Assembly (NCBI GenBank): GCA_902618205.1
Contig: CACMZL010000002.1
Location: forward strand, 62,001-126,000
DNA from: an uncultured Pelagibacteraceae bacterium
GTDB lineage: Bacteria > Pseudomonadota > Alphaproteobacteria > Pelagibacterales > Pelagibacteraceae
Direction: 5' to 3'
Length of the DNA: 64,000 nucleotides
Shown here piece by piece: positions 37,220 through 46,982 of this stretch. Position 1 is the stretch's first letter. Each line of letters begins with the position of its first letter. The position numbers and the translations under genes were made by a program. The notes beneath the pieces were generated by a model. That model saw only the letters and a program-made list of their open reading frames with translations, was not told where the DNA came from and searched no databases.

Positions 37220-37807
37220 ATGAGTTATAGTTTTGAATACATAGATATTATACTTCTTGCAATGATTGCAGGGTTTATTTTCTTACGGTTAAGAGGAATA
37301 TTAGGAAAAAAAACAGGTTTCGAGGAGGACATTGACTCTAGTTTTGCACATGAAGCTCCGCCCCCAAAACCGTCTGTTGATTTAAATGCAAACACATTCG
37401 ATGAAAACGCAAAAAAAGAGTTCGTAAAAGGTGCTAGGATTGCTTATGAGACTATAATTACTAACTTTGCCAATGGAAAGTTAAAAGACATTAAATCATT
37501 ACTTGATAAAAACGTTTATCTACAATTTGAGGAAGCTATAAAAGATAGAGATGAAAAAAAACTATCTTCAGAAACAACATTCATTGGAATTAACTCAGCT
37601 GAAGTCAAAGAACATCAACAAAATAAAAATATGTTAGAAGTTACAGTAGAATTCGTAAGTGAAATTATTTCATGTGTTAAAGATAAAGACAACAAAGTTG
37701 TTTCTGGCGATCCTGAAAAAATTAAAAAAGTTTTAGATACTTGGAAATTTTCTAAAGATAGTCGATCCTCAAATCCTAATTGGCTTTTAATTGACACTCA
37801 AGCTTGA
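37220..37807 (+). CDS. Tim44-like domain protein (TimA)
   Basis: 195 residues: one N-terminal membrane segment (DIILLAMIAGFIFLRLRGIL near 9-28), a Pro-containing linker, then a Tim44-like lipid/peptide-binding domain (FVKGARIAYETIITNFANG near 68-86; WKFSKD and NWLLIDTQA at the end). The alphaproteobacterial ancestor of the mitochondrial import subunit Tim44; its bacterial role is unclear, perhaps membrane protein or export related. The smr gene starts inside its stop codon (TTGA). Confidence 0.9.
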   Translation: MSYSFEYIDIILLAMIAGFIFLRLRGILGKKTGFEEDIDSSFAHEAPPPKPSVDLNANTFDENAKKEFVKGARIAYETIITNFANGKLKDIKSLLDKNVYLQFEEAIKDRDEKKLSSETTFIGINSAEVKEHQQNKNMLEVTVEFVSEIISCVKDKDNKVVSGDPEKIKKVLDTWKFSKDSRSSNPNWLLIDTQA

Positions 37808-38217
37808 CGAATAAGTTATCAGATAAAGATAAAAAAGACTGGCAAAATTTCTTAGAAAGCTCAGAAAAACTTCAAAGCAAAGATGTAGATCAATTAAAAA
37901 ATCAAATAATTTCGGAAAGATCAATCGATCTTCATGGATATACTTTAGAAGACGCTAACAAACAAATTTCTGAATTTATTGAGTATTGTTATGTAAATAA
38001 GGTAAAGAAAATAATTGTGATTACTGGAAAAGGGATGAGATCAAAAAATTTAGAAGATCCTTATCAATCTAAAGACTTAAGTATATTAAAATATTCAGTA
38101 CCTGAATACATAAAAAATAATAACCATTTAATGAATAAAATAATTAAAATTGATTTTGAATCAGTTAATAGTCCCTCAAAAGGAAATTTTGATATATTTT
38201 TGAAAACTATAAAATAA
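37804..38217 (+). CDS. Smr/MutS2-type small domain protein
   Basis: 137 residues. A Smr domain with [11 protein letters not shown] near 39-49 and [13 protein letters not shown] near 67-79 (usual form LxxITGKG, with a nuclease/RNA-binding role in homologues). The start is TTG at 37804, overlapping the TGA of tim44, and no better start exists upstream of the motif. In many alphaproteobacteria an mltA gene lies between tim44 and smr; it is absent here. Overlaps hslU, convergent, by 11 bp. Confidence 0.85.
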   Translation: MTNKLSDKDKKDWQNFLESSEKLQSKDVDQLKNQIISERSIDLHGYTLEDANKQISEFIEYCYVNKVKKIIVITGKGMRSKNLEDPYQSKDLSILKYSVPEYIKNNNHLMNKIIKIDFESVNSPSKGNFDIFLKTIK

Positions 38218-39574
38218 ACTTAGAAAGATCAGTATCTTTTACCAATTCACCAATATTATCTTTTATATATTTACCATCCACAGTAATTTTTTCTCCAGCC
38301 CTATCTGTTGCTGTAAAACTAATTTCATCCAAAACTCTCTCGATAATCGTATGTAATCTTCTTGCTCCTATATTTTCTACTGATGAATTGACTTCATTTG
38401 CTATATGGGCGATTGTATTGATACCGTCTTCTGTAAACTCTAGATCAACATTTTCGGTTTTTAAAAGAGCTTTATATTGTTTTATTAAACTGTTGTCTGG
38501 TTCTTTTAATATTCTTATAAAATCCTCACTATTTAGAGCATCAAGCTCAACTCTTATTGGAAGTCTACCTTGTAGTTCAGGTAAAAGATCTGATGGTTTC
38601 GCTAATTGAAAAGCACCTGACGCTATAAATAAAATATGATCTGTTTTAACAGGTCCATATTTTGTGCTAACAGTTGTCCCCTCTATTAATGGTAATAAAT
38701 CTCTTTGAACACCTTCTCTTGAAACATCACCACCAACTCGGTCAGTTCTTGCAGAAATTTTGTCAATCTCATCCAAGAAAACTATACCATTGTTTTCAGT
38801 TGAATCTTTTGCTGATTTTATAATTTTATCTTGTTCAATAAGTTTGTCTGATTCTTCATTTATCAAAATTTCATGAGACTCTTTAACTGTCATTTTCTTT
38901 TTTTTTGGCTTTTGACCCATAGATTTTCCAAGCATGTCAGAAATATTTATCATTCCAACGTTTGCACCAGGCATTCCAGGTATCTCAAAAGATGGCATTT
39001 GATTATTTTCGCTAACAGCTACTTCAATTTCATTGTTATCTAAATCACCATCTCTTAGTCTTTTTCTAAAACTTTCTCTTGTTGCAACACTTGCTTTATT
39101 ACCAACTAGGGCATCTAAAACTCGGTCTTCGGCTAGCTTTTGGGCTTGAGCATGAACTTCTTTTCTTTTCTTCACTTTCTCCATTGCAATTGCAATTTCT
39201 AAAAGATCCCTAACAATTTGCTCGACATCACGTCCCACGTATCCTACTTCAGTAAATCTTGTGGCTTCAACTTTTACAAACGGTGCTTCTGCTAATTTTG
39301 AAAGCCTTCTAGAAATTTCAGTCTTACCAACACCTGTTGGTCCAATCATTAAGATATTCTTTGGAAGAACTTCATCTTTCATATCATCTTCTAATGCTTG
39401 TCTTCTCCATCTATTTCTTAATGCGATCGCAACAGCTCTTTTGGCTTTGTTTTGCCCCACAACAAATCTATCTAATTCAGAAACAATTTCTCTTGGTGAC
39501 AGCGAGTTTGCTATTGTATTTTTCTCTTTTGCAAATTTGCCTTTTGGAAATGATGTAACATTTGATTTTTCCAT
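38207..39574 (-). CDS. hslU: ATPase subunit HslU of the HslVU protease
   Basis: AAA+ unfoldase feeding HslV. 455 residues. [18 protein letters not shown]-type Walker A (GPTGVGKTE near 73-81), pore motif YVGRDVE near 107-113, the I domain (about 125-255) with Lys-rich low-complexity stretch, Walker B IVFLDEID near 270-277, and sensor/arginine motifs [13 protein letters not shown] near 332-344. Starts inside the stop codon of hslV (TAATG). Expected to be heat induced through the RpoH-type site upstream of hslV. Confidence 0.98.
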   Translation of the reverse strand: MEKSNVTSFPKGKFAKEKNTIANSLSPREIVSELDRFVVGQNKAKRAVAIALRNRWRRQALEDDMKDEVLPKNILMIGPTGVGKTEISRRLSKLAEAPFVKVEATRFTEVGYVGRDVEQIVRDLLEIAIAMEKVKKRKEVHAQAQKLAEDRVLDALVGNKASVATRESFRKRLRDGDLDNNEIEVAVSENNQMPSFEIPGMPGANVGMINISDMLGKSMGQKPKKKKMTVKESHEILINEESDKLIEQDKIIKSAKDSTENNGIVFLDEIDKISARTDRVGGDVSREGVQRDLLPLIEGTTVSTKYGPVKTDHILFIASGAFQLAKPSDLLPELQGRLPIRVELDALNSEDFIRILKEPDNSLIKQYKALLKTENVDLEFTEDGINTIAHIANEVNSSVENIGARRLHTIIERVLDEISFTATDRAGEKITVDGKYIKDNIGELVKDTDLSKFIL

Positions 39575-40089
39575 TATATTTTCTCCATACTCAAATTGTC
39601 ATTAGTAAATACACAAATATCTGATGCAACTTTAATTGATTTCTTTGCAATTTCTTCTGCAGACATATCAGTATCCATTAATACCTTTGCGGCCGCTAAA
39701 GCATAATTTCCACCAGAACCAATTCCAATTACATCACCTTCTGGTTCTAAAACATCACCAGTTCCTGAAATGATAAAACTTTTTTCTTTATCACCTATCG
39801 CCATTAAGGCTTCTAACCTACGTAAATACTTATCAGTCCTCCAATCTTTAGCCAATTCTACGGCAGCTCTTGTTAGGTTGCCTGCATGTTTTTCAAGCTT
39901 TGACTCTAGCCTCTCAAACAAAGTAAGTGCGTCAGAAGTAGATCCTGCAAATCCTGCGATCACATTTCTTTTCTCAATTTTACGAACTTTGTTAGCAGTT
40001 TTCTTAATTACAGTATTACCCATACTAACTTGACCATCACTGGCCACAACTACGTCATTATTTTTTCTAACAAGCACAATTGTTGTCAT
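39574..40089 (-). CDS. hslV: Peptidase subunit HslV
   Basis: Thr-protease ring of HslVU. 171 residues; the N-terminal Met is followed by TTIVLVRK, so the catalytic Thr is exposed on Met removal. [13 protein letters not shown] near 17-29 and [19 protein letters not shown] near 44-62 are the family signatures, [14 protein letters not shown] near 121-134 the Gly-rich loop. It starts just after a candidate RpoH promoter, 6 bp from its -10, and shares a TAATG junction with hslU. Confidence 0.98.
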   Translation of the reverse strand: MTTIVLVRKNNDVVVASDGQVSMGNTVIKKTANKVRKIEKRNVIAGFAGSTSDALTLFERLESKLEKHAGNLTRAAVELAKDWRTDKYLRRLEALMAIGDKEKSFIISGTGDVLEPEGDVIGIGSGGNYALAAAKVLMDTDMSAEEIAKKSIKVASDICVFTNDNLSMEKI

Positions 40090-40095
40090 GGAATA

Positions 40096-40124
40096 TAGAT
40101 GGATATGAATTTAAATAGTTCAAG
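40096..40124 (-). promoter_or_regulatory. Candidate RpoH (sigma-32) promoter of hslVU
   Basis: On the minus strand CTTGAA (40119-40124), 16-bp spacer, CCATCTA (40096-40102), 6 bp before the hslV ATG. The elements match the sigma-32 consensus better than the grpE site and have the identical spacing, so the two support each other. Confidence 0.65.
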
Positions 40125-40179
40125 TCCAGGCTTAGTATTATTGATATAATCAAAAATACCTATATACCTAATTTAAATT

Positions 40180-40770
40180 ATGAAAAGAAAAGCAAAAATA
40201 GCCAGAAAAACAAAAGAAACCAATATTAGTGTTGACCTTAATATTGATGGTAAAGGTAAGTACAAAGTTGACACAGGAATAGGTTTCTTAGATCACATGC
40301 TTGAACAGCTGTCTAAACACTCATCAATGGATTTAACTGTTAAAGCAAAAGGAGACACACACATTGATCTTCACCACACAACTGAAGACACTGGAATTGC
40401 TATTGGAGAATGTTTAAAGAAAGCTTCAAAAAAATTTGTAGGCATTAAAAGATATGCTCACATTCTTTTACCTATGGATGAAACATTAACAAGAGTTGCA
40501 ATCGATGTTTCAAATAGACCTTATTTGATTTGGAATGTTAAATTAAAAGTTGAGAAACTAGGTGAAATGGATACTGAATTATTTAAAGAGTGGTTCCAAG
40601 CCTTTTCGCAAGCTGCTGGAATTACTTTGCACGTTGAAAATATTTACGGTGATAATAGTCACCACATTATAGAATCTTGCTATAAAGGCCTGGCAAGAAC
40701 TTTAAGAGCTGCATTAGAATTAGATCCAAGAAACAAAAATGTAATTCCTTCGACAAAGGGCTCTTTATAA
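40180..40770 (+). CDS. hisB: Imidazoleglycerol-phosphate dehydratase
   Basis: Sixth histidine-pathway step, manganese dependent. 196 residues, monofunctional (no phosphatase domain). [13 protein letters not shown] near 35-47, the metal-binding [15 protein letters not shown] near 64-78, and the second cluster [17 protein letters not shown] near 160-176. First gene of hisB-hisH-unknown-hisA-hisF-hisE; divergent from hslV by 90 bp, which holds the hslV promoter. Confidence 0.97.
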   Translation: MKRKAKIARKTKETNISVDLNIDGKGKYKVDTGIGFLDHMLEQLSKHSSMDLTVKAKGDTHIDLHHTTEDTGIAIGECLKKASKKFVGIKRYAHILLPMDETLTRVAIDVSNRPYLIWNVKLKVEKLGEMDTELFKEWFQAFSQAAGITLHVENIYGDNSHHIIESCYKGLARTLRAALELDPRNKNVIPSTKGSL

Positions 40771-40775
40771 GATTA

Positions 40776-41402
40776 ATGAACGTCACTATTGTTGACTATA
40801 AATCAGGTAATATTAGTTCGGTAATAAACTCCTTTAATGAAGTTGCTAAAGGTAAAGTAAATATCGAAATAACCTCAGATTTAAATAAAATTAAATCTAG
40901 TGATAAGGTAGTATTACCAGGGCAGGGCTCATTTAAGAGCTGTATAGATAGTTTAAATAGCATAAATGGTTTGATTGATACTCTAAGTGAATTTGCATTA
41001 AATAACAAAAAACCTCTTTTAGGAATCTGTGTAGGCCTTCAAATGTTTGCAGATGTTGGATATGAGGAGGTTGAATCAAAAGGTTTAGGATGGATCTCTG
41101 GTAAAGTATCTAAAATTGATAATCAAAATGGAAAATTTAAACTGCCCCATATTGGTTGGAACCAAATAAATATTATTAAGGATAGTAAAATTTTTAAAGA
41201 TATAGAAAATAATTCACATATGTATTTTGTCCACAGCTATGAATTTATTCCAAAAAATAAGTCGGTTACATCTGCAACAACCGATTATTCATCGAACATA
41301 GTTTGTGCGGTTGAAAAAGAAAATATATTTGGAACACAGTTTCACCCAGAAAAAAGTGATAAAACTGGTCTAAAAATAATTGATAATTTTATAAATTTAT
41401 AA
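40776..41402 (+). CDS. hisH: Imidazole glycerol phosphate synthase, glutaminase subunit
   Basis: Glutamine amidotransferase half of IGP synthase; hands ammonia to HisF. 208 residues. LPGQGSFKSC near 46-55, the nucleophile elbow GICVGLQMF near 83-91 with Cys85, PHIGWNQI near 123-130, and the catalytic His/Glu in FHPEKS near 189-194. Five bp after hisB and followed by the SHOCT protein gene. Confidence 0.96.
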   Translation: MNVTIVDYKSGNISSVINSFNEVAKGKVNIEITSDLNKIKSSDKVVLPGQGSFKSCIDSLNSINGLIDTLSEFALNNKKPLLGICVGLQMFADVGYEEVESKGLGWISGKVSKIDNQNGKFKLPHIGWNQINIIKDSKIFKDIENNSHMYFVHSYEFIPKNKSVTSATTDYSSNIVCAVEKENIFGTQFHPEKSDKTGLKIIDNFINL

Positions 41403-41406
41403 AACA

Positions 41407-42345
41407 ATGAAATTAATTAATCTTATTATTTTTTTGACAATTCTAATCATCGGTAGTGCAAATTCTAAAAATATTAACATTCAAGATATTAACTTTGATG
41501 TCCCTCAAAGCCATATTTACATTGAGTATACGAATGATGAAGTTGAAGATTTTTTCCAGGAGTTTGTGAATTCAGCAAATATCAAAATGTATCTTATGGG
41601 GCCTAAAAAATATGTTGATTTAGAAACAGCTATTTTAAATGGTGAAGATGTTATGAATAATCAATATGCAAAATCAATCATGAAAAAAATGGAAAAAAAG
41701 AATTTTAAAGATGAGGTTCAAGCTTCTAAGTGGGTAATGTCAGAAGTAAAAAAAATAATGAAAAAAGAGCAAATTGATTTCATTTCCTATGTGATATTTT
41801 CAGACCAAAACTTAAAAAAAACTTTTTCTGATAATAATTTTTCAGGAATTATTGATGAGTTAAATCAGATGAACTCTACTGAATTAGCTGAACAAACAAA
41901 AGAGATAAGAAAAATGATTACAAGTTTATCTGGCAATAATAAAAGTATTCCAATTAATGATGATATGACAATAAATTTGTCAAAATTTAAAATATCTAAG
42001 AATAAAAATAATCAATTATATCTTAAATCTGCTGGTAATTTTATTTATATATTTGGCCCTATGAGATTAGACATAGATTTAAATCTTTTTTTAACCGAGC
42101 ATAATGATAATGCAATTATGTTAATTTCAGCGTGTTATGTAAATTGCTCAAAATTTAATTCTAAATTTGATAAAATGAAAAAAAATTCATTCAATAATAT
42201 TAAAATTAACAAAATAAAAATAAATGATAGTAATGATATAAATTCCAATATTGTTGAACAGTTAGAGCAGCTAAATAGTTTATACAAATCAGGTGTCTTA
42301 ACTAAAGAAGAATTTGAAAAAGCAAAGAAAAAAATCTTAAATTGA
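41407..42345 (+). CDS. Secreted protein of unknown function with C-terminal SHOCT-like motif, inside the his operon
   Basis: 312 residues. An N-terminal signal-like segment (LINLIIFLTILIIGSANS, 3-20) suggests export. The middle is unrecognised; the last 35 residues (LEQLNSLYKSGVLTKEEF then EKAKKKIL) are a SHOCT-type short C-terminal oligomerisation domain. It lies 5 bp after hisH and 2 bp before hisA on the same strand, so it is co-transcribed with histidine enzymes. An imidazole-pathway role has no sequence support; it may merely ride in the operon. Confidence 0.75.
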   Translation: MKLINLIIFLTILIIGSANSKNINIQDINFDVPQSHIYIEYTNDEVEDFFQEFVNSANIKMYLMGPKKYVDLETAILNGEDVMNNQYAKSIMKKMEKKNFKDEVQASKWVMSEVKKIMKKEQIDFISYVIFSDQNLKKTFSDNNFSGIIDELNQMNSTELAEQTKEIRKMITSLSGNNKSIPINDDMTINLSKFKISKNKNNQLYLKSAGNFIYIFGPMRLDIDLNLFLTEHNDNAIMLISACYVNCSKFNSKFDKMKKNSFNNIKINKIKINDSNDINSNIVEQLEQLNSLYKSGVLTKEEFEKAKKKILN

Positions 42346-42346
42346 A

Positions 42347-43066
42347 ATGAAAATTTTTCCAGCAATAGACATTAAAGATAAAAGGTGTGTAAGATTAATC
42401 AAAGGAGATTTTGAAAATAAAACTGAATATGAAATGTCTCCTGTAGAGCAAGCCGGAAAATATAAGCAAAATGGATTTAAAAATTTACACATTGTTGATT
42501 TGGACGGTGCATTAATCGGGGAGCCAATTAATATTGATATTATTCAAGATATTATTAGAAAATTTGACCTCAAAATAGAAATAGGGGGCGGAGTAAGAAA
42601 TTTTGAGACTATTCAAAAATATATTGATGCTGGTGTTGAAAAAGTAATTTTGGGAAGTGCTGCTATAAAAGATAGAAGATTTTTGGAAGATGCTTGTAAT
42701 AAATTTCAAAACCAAATTGCATTAGGCTTAGATGCAAAAGATGGACATCTTGCGATTTCAGGTTGGACTGAAGAATCTGACAAACTAACAACTGAATATT
42801 TAAAAAAGGTAAATGATTATGGAGTTAGCAGGATTATTTACACAGATATTAATAGAGATGGAACTAAGCAAAGCCCGAATTTTGAAGAAACACAAAAAGT
42901 GGCGAATATTTCTAATTGTCCAGTAGTTATATCTGGTGGTGTTTCATCAATTACTGATATTAAAAGGGCTAAAAATTTAAATAATATTGAAGGTGTTATA
43001 GTCGGAAAAGCTATATACGATGGAGATATAAGTTTAGATGAACTTGCAAAAGAAATAGATGCTTAA
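42347..43066 (+). CDS. hisA: Phosphoribosylformimino-5-aminoimidazole carboxamide ribotide isomerase
   Basis: Amadori-type ring-opening isomerase. 239 residues, half-barrel repeat protein. [17 protein letters not shown] near 4-20 with the first catalytic Asp, HIVDLDGA near 47-54, [10 protein letters not shown] near 79-88, and the second catalytic Asp in YTDINRDG near 166-173; ends with GGVSS phosphate loop. Overlaps hisF by 8 bp. Confidence 0.96.
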   Translation: MKIFPAIDIKDKRCVRLIKGDFENKTEYEMSPVEQAGKYKQNGFKNLHIVDLDGALIGEPINIDIIQDIIRKFDLKIEIGGGVRNFETIQKYIDAGVEKVILGSAAIKDRRFLEDACNKFQNQIALGLDAKDGHLAISGWTEESDKLTTEYLKKVNDYGVSRIIYTDINRDGTKQSPNFEETQKVANISNCPVVISGGVSSITDIKRAKNLNNIEGVIVGKAIYDGDISLDELAKEIDA

Positions 43067-43811
43067 AAATAGAATTATACCTTGTTTAGACGTTAAAAAT
43101 GGTCGTGTTGTAAAAGGTATTAACTTTGTAGATCTAAAAGATGCAGGAGACCCTGTGGAACAAGCAAAAATCTATAGTGATGGCGGAGCTGATGAGATTT
43201 GCTTTTTAGATATTACTGCTTCAAATGAAAATAGAGATACTATTTATGAAGTTGTAGAGAAAACTTCTAAGAAATGTTTTGTACCTTTAACTGTTGGTGG
43301 AGGAGTTAGAAGTATAGATGACATTAATAAATTACTTAACAGTGGAGCTGATAAAGTTTCTATAAATACAGCTGCTGTTCAAAATTCAAAAGTTGTTGAA
43401 GATAGTTCTAGAAAATTTGGATCACAATGCATTGTTGTTGCAATTGATGCAAAGAGAAAAGATGATGGATGGGAAATTTTCACTCATGGGGGAAGAAACC
43501 CAACTGGCATAAATGCATTAGAATTTGCTTCTAAAATGGAGAAATGTGGTGCAGGAGAGCTTCTTGTAACATCCATGGATAAAGATGGAACTCAATCTGG
43601 ATACGATATTGAATTAATGCATAAGATATCTTCTATGGTGAATATTCCAGTTATTGCATCAGGTGGAGTTGGAACTTTAGATCACTTAGTTGATGGAATA
43701 AAATCAGGTGCTAGTGCAGTTTTAGCTGCATCTATATTCCATTATGGCACTTATTCAGTAAACGAAGCTAAGCAATATTTGGCATCAAAAGATATACCTG
43801 TTAGGATTTAG
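43059..43811 (+). CDS. hisF: Imidazole glycerol phosphate synthase, cyclase subunit
   Basis: Cyclase partner of HisH. 250 residues. [17 protein letters not shown] near 6-22 with the catalytic Asp, [13 protein letters not shown] near 76-88, and [16 protein letters not shown] near 168-183 with the second Asp; [12 protein letters not shown] near 197-208 binds phosphate. Followed by hisE 1 bp later. Confidence 0.97.
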   Translation: MLKNRIIPCLDVKNGRVVKGINFVDLKDAGDPVEQAKIYSDGGADEICFLDITASNENRDTIYEVVEKTSKKCFVPLTVGGGVRSIDDINKLLNSGADKVSINTAAVQNSKVVEDSSRKFGSQCIVVAIDAKRKDDGWEIFTHGGRNPTGINALEFASKMEKCGAGELLVTSMDKDGTQSGYDIELMHKISSMVNIPVIASGGVGTLDHLVDGIKSGASAVLAASIFHYGTYSVNEAKQYLASKDIPVRI

Positions 43812-43812
43812 T

Positions 43813-44085
43813 ATGTTGAAGATTTTAGAAGATCTCGTAACCCTTGCAAGAGAGCGAAAAAGCAATCCTGTTGAAGGCTCATATACCAATAAGCTTTTAG
43901 AGGATAAATCCTTAGCGAAAGAAAAAGTCATAGAAGAAATAAATGAACTAATAGAAGCCATAGAGAAAGACTCAAATAAAATTCATGAAGCTGCAGATGT
44001 TTTATATCACTTAATTATGTATCTAGAAAAAAGTGGTATAAAAATTGAAGAAGTAATGGAAGAATTAAAGAGTAGAAAAAAATAA
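43813..44085 (+). CDS. hisE: Phosphoribosyl-ATP pyrophosphatase
   Basis: Second histidine-pathway step, as a stand-alone HisE (90 residues, all-alpha MazG-like). SYTNKLLEDKSLAKEKVIEE near 22-41 and EAADVLYHLIMYLEKSGI near 59-76 carry the metal-binding Glu and Asp. Last gene of the operon; it ends 2 bp before the convergent TRAP gene with no terminator visible. Confidence 0.93.
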   Translation: MLKILEDLVTLARERKSNPVEGSYTNKLLEDKSLAKEKVIEEINELIEAIEKDSNKIHEAADVLYHLIMYLEKSGIKIEEVMEELKSRKK

Positions 44086-44087
44086 AT

Positions 44088-45353
44088 TTATAATTTACTT
44101 GGCAACCAGGTTGAGAATATTGGAAAGAGTATCATTAGTATTCCATAAATTATTCCAACGATTGTAAATAAAGGAACTTCTTTAAATGCTTTAGCTGGAT
44201 TTTCTTTTATTACTCCTGCTGCTGTATAAATACCAACACATACGGGGGGCGTTATCATCCCAATTCCTGCAAAAGCAACAAACACAACATAAAGATGAAG
44301 TAAGCTCTGATTGAATGATAATGTGATTGCTGCAAAAATTGGAACAGTTAAATAAAATACAGGGACGATTTCAATAAAAGTTCCAAGAATTAAACAAATT
44401 GCTCCAAGCATTATCCAGAACAGATTTACGCTAACACCTTTGTCTGTAAAGAATGTTATAATTTTTTGAGGAGCTTGAGTGTAAGTTAAAACTACACTTA
44501 AGAAAGTTGCAGTTGCAATAATTGCAAAAATGACAGCTGTTATGATTGCTGTTTCCCTTAAACAACTCATCAAAGATGAAAAAGTTAGCTCTCTATAAAT
44601 TAAAAATCCAATGAGCACCGCATAAACTCCTGCAACAGCAGCTGATTCAGATGGGGTTAATATTCCTGCATAAATTCCACCCAAAATTATTACTGGAGTG
44701 ATCAATGCTGGTAATGCAGCTATGAAAGAACTTACTCTTTCCTTAATAGATGCCTTCTTATCTGTTCTAATATGCCTGCATTTAAACAAAACTAGAAGGA
44801 CCATCAAAACAAGCAGAACTAAGCCCGGTATAACGCCCGCAGCGAATGTTTTTGATACTGGAACATTGGTTAAAGCGCTGAATAGGATTGCTGCATTAGA
44901 GGGAGGTATCAATGCTTCTAATAAAGCAGCAGAAGCTGCAAGGACAACAACAAACGGAGTTGGATAACCCTGTTCAATCATCTTTGGCATCATGATTGTC
45001 CCAACCGCAGTAATCGCTGCAAGTATTGAACCACAAAAAGCTGCAAAGAAACCCATCGCGATAACCATGGCAACACCTAATCCACCTGGCCAATGACCAA
45101 CTAGTGTTGTTGTAAACTTAACCAGTCTTGATGCTGCGCCTCCTTTTAACATAGCCATACCAGTAAATATGAATAAAGGAACGGCAATAAGAACATGCTT
45201 AGTTAATGCACCAAATGAGACTTGAATAAGAACTGACCAAGGTAAATTTAATCCTGCAATTGCAGCTAACGAACTTCCTAAACCAAAAACTAAAAAAATC
45301 GGAACTGAGATGACTAATGTTATAAGAGAAATAATAAAAGCTAATCCAAACAT
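44088..45353 (-). CDS. TRAP transporter large permease DctM
   Basis: Twelve-helix membrane subunit that performs sodium-coupled uptake of a substrate given by the periplasmic binding protein. 421 residues with repeated hydrophobic helices. GGAASRLVKFTTTLVGHWPGGL near 71-90 and PPSNAAILFSAL near 150-161 are typical DctM runs; FAGIGMITPPVCVGIYTAAG near 365-384 is the second re-entrant loop. Downstream of dctQ with no gap (TAA ATG abut). Confidence 0.95.
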   Translation of the reverse strand: MFGLAFIISLITLVISVPIFLVFGLGSSLAAIAGLNLPWSVLIQVSFGALTKHVLIAVPLFIFTGMAMLKGGAASRLVKFTTTLVGHWPGGLGVAMVIAMGFFAAFCGSILAAITAVGTIMMPKMIEQGYPTPFVVVLAASAALLEALIPPSNAAILFSALTNVPVSKTFAAGVIPGLVLLVLMVLLVLFKCRHIRTDKKASIKERVSSFIAALPALITPVIILGGIYAGILTPSESAAVAGVYAVLIGFLIYRELTFSSLMSCLRETAIITAVIFAIIATATFLSVVLTYTQAPQKIITFFTDKGVSVNLFWIMLGAICLILGTFIEIVPVFYLTVPIFAAITLSFNQSLLHLYVVFVAFAGIGMITPPVCVGIYTAAGVIKENPAKAFKEVPLFTIVGIIYGILMILFPIFSTWLPSKL

Positions 45354-45848
45354 TTATTCTTTTCCTGAAAGCTTTTTTAAATTATCTAAAATAAGTTCTA
45401 AAGAGGTTAATGCTAAAATTAAAAAGCCAACTGGAAAAGCTAAAAACATCCACCAGATAGGAATATTAATTTCTAATTCCATCATCTGCCCTAAATTATA
45501 ATACATTGTTGTTGCATCAACTCCTGCTTTAAAGAAAACGCATGCAGAAATTAAGGCTATTAAATTTACGATTGTTCCAATTATGTTTTTTGATTTTTCC
45601 GATAAATAGTGACTTAAAAAATCTACTTTAATATGTTGTCCTTGCTTTAACAAAGGACCAAGTAATGGAAAAACTAACCAGCTTACCATTACAGGCGGCA
45701 ATTCAATAAACCACGCAAATCCTGTACCTGTGATAAATCTTGTTGTGGCACTTAATGCTAAAGCTGCCACCATTAAAAAGACAATGAACATTGCGAGCGA
45801 AATTGCAGCTTTTGCTAGCAAATTATTAATAGCTCGCAATGCCTTCAT
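45354..45848 (-). CDS. TRAP transporter small permease DctQ
   Basis: 164 residues, four hydrophobic helices. WFIELPPVMVSWLVFPLLGPL near 41-60 and the motif-like GQHIKVDFLS near 66-75 (usual form G-x-H-I-x-V/I-D) identify DctQ. Works with DctM to bind the loaded receptor. In order P-Q-M on the minus strand, 28 bp after dctP. Confidence 0.92.
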   Translation of the reverse strand: MKALRAINNLLAKAAISLAMFIVFLMVAALALSATTRFITGTGFAWFIELPPVMVSWLVFPLLGPLLKQGQHIKVDFLSHYLSEKSKNIIGTIVNLIALISACVFFKAGVDATTMYYNLGQMMELEINIPIWWMFLAFPVGFLILALTSLELILDNLKKLSGKE

Positions 45849-45876
45849 AATCTTTTTAGAAAAAGTTTAACTTCTT

Positions 45877-46893
45877 CTAATTGCTCTTAGCATATGCTTG
45901 TGCTGCCTCTAAGGCGTCAGCATCAATCATTTTAGCCATTGCTGGCATTACTTCATCTTTCATAAGCTTATCAAACTTAGCTTTTTCAGCACCTGAAAGT
46001 GTAGTAACAACTCCACCTCTTTCTTGGAATTTTTTAAGAGTGCTTTCTCCAGTATCCATAATTAAGTCAGTTGATCGTTTTCCAATTTCTTTACCAACAT
46101 CCATTATGATTTTTTGTAAGTCTGGAGACAGACTATTAAACCAAGTTGAGTTAGCCATGATATATGCATCAGCATAATATTGATAAGGCTTTTGAGCGTA
46201 TTTTAAAAACTCCCACCAGCTATATGCTTCGATACTTCCTGGAGGACTATTTATTGTGTCGATCATCCCAGTTTGTAATGAAGTATAAACTTCACCAGTA
46301 GGCAAAGATACTCTGTTTGCACCTAAAGCATCCCACATAGGCTCTTCACTTTTTAAAAGTCTTCTAGCCTTTAGACCTTTCATAGCATCAATACCTGTTA
46401 ACTCTTTTGCACTTGAAAAAGTCATTACAGGACCAACCGGGTTATACATGACTAATGTTGAATTAGTTTTTTTTGTTAACTCACCCCAAATCTCTTTTCC
46501 TTTTGGTGAGTTTTGAAAAAAACCTCTTTGCTGCTCCCATGAATTAAACAAACCTGGGAAGGAAGCCACGTTAAAGTTTTTATTAATTGGTGGAAAACTT
46601 ACGACTCCAACAATTCCTCCTAGTTCAACTGCACCAGAAGTTACTGCACCCATCACTTCTCTAATTCCAAATAATTGTTTAGATGGATAAACTTCAATTT
46701 TTAATTTCCCCTTTGCTCTTTTATTAACTTCATCTGCAAAAATTTGTGCATGTTTTGCACTATGGTGTTTCGGACTCCAGTGAACAGATAAACGCCCAAC
46801 TATTTCTGAAAAAGCAGCTGTTGAAGTAAGAACAAAAGAAAAAACAAATGTTAAGCCAATGAAAGCTTTATAAATTGATTTAAATTTATTCAT
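45877..46893 (-). CDS. TRAP transporter substrate-binding protein DctP
   Basis: Periplasmic receptor. 338 residues with a signal peptide (about 1-30). The mature start IVGRLSVHWSPKHHSAKHAQ gives the usual fold, and MKGLKARRLL near 170-179 contains the conserved Arg that in most homologues bonds the substrate carboxylate. TSGAVELGGIVG near 84-95 and TGMIDTINSPPGSIEAY near 207-223 are further family segments. Substrate cannot be predicted; an organic acid is the usual kind. AGAGGG ribosome-site-like sequence precedes the ATG. Divergent from the pilin cluster by 89 bp. Confidence 0.92.
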   Translation of the reverse strand: MNKFKSIYKAFIGLTFVFSFVLTSTAAFSEIVGRLSVHWSPKHHSAKHAQIFADEVNKRAKGKLKIEVYPSKQLFGIREVMGAVTSGAVELGGIVGVVSFPPINKNFNVASFPGLFNSWEQQRGFFQNSPKGKEIWGELTKKTNSTLVMYNPVGPVMTFSSAKELTGIDAMKGLKARRLLKSEEPMWDALGANRVSLPTGEVYTSLQTGMIDTINSPPGSIEAYSWWEFLKYAQKPYQYYADAYIMANSTWFNSLSPDLQKIIMDVGKEIGKRSTDLIMDTGESTLKKFQERGGVVTTLSGAEKAKFDKLMKDEVMPAMAKMIDADALEAAQAYAKSN

Positions 46894-46982
46894 TTTCCCT
46901 CTCTTTTTTAAAATATGATCTTATTAGTTGCATATATTTTAACAATGCAAAAATTTAAAAAATTTAATAGGATATTTTCAAA

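Noticed and set aside
39261-39605. 114-codon plus-strand frame antisense to hslU
   Set aside because: It mirrors the conserved hslU frame, has no homology-like motifs, and is a shadow of the real gene.
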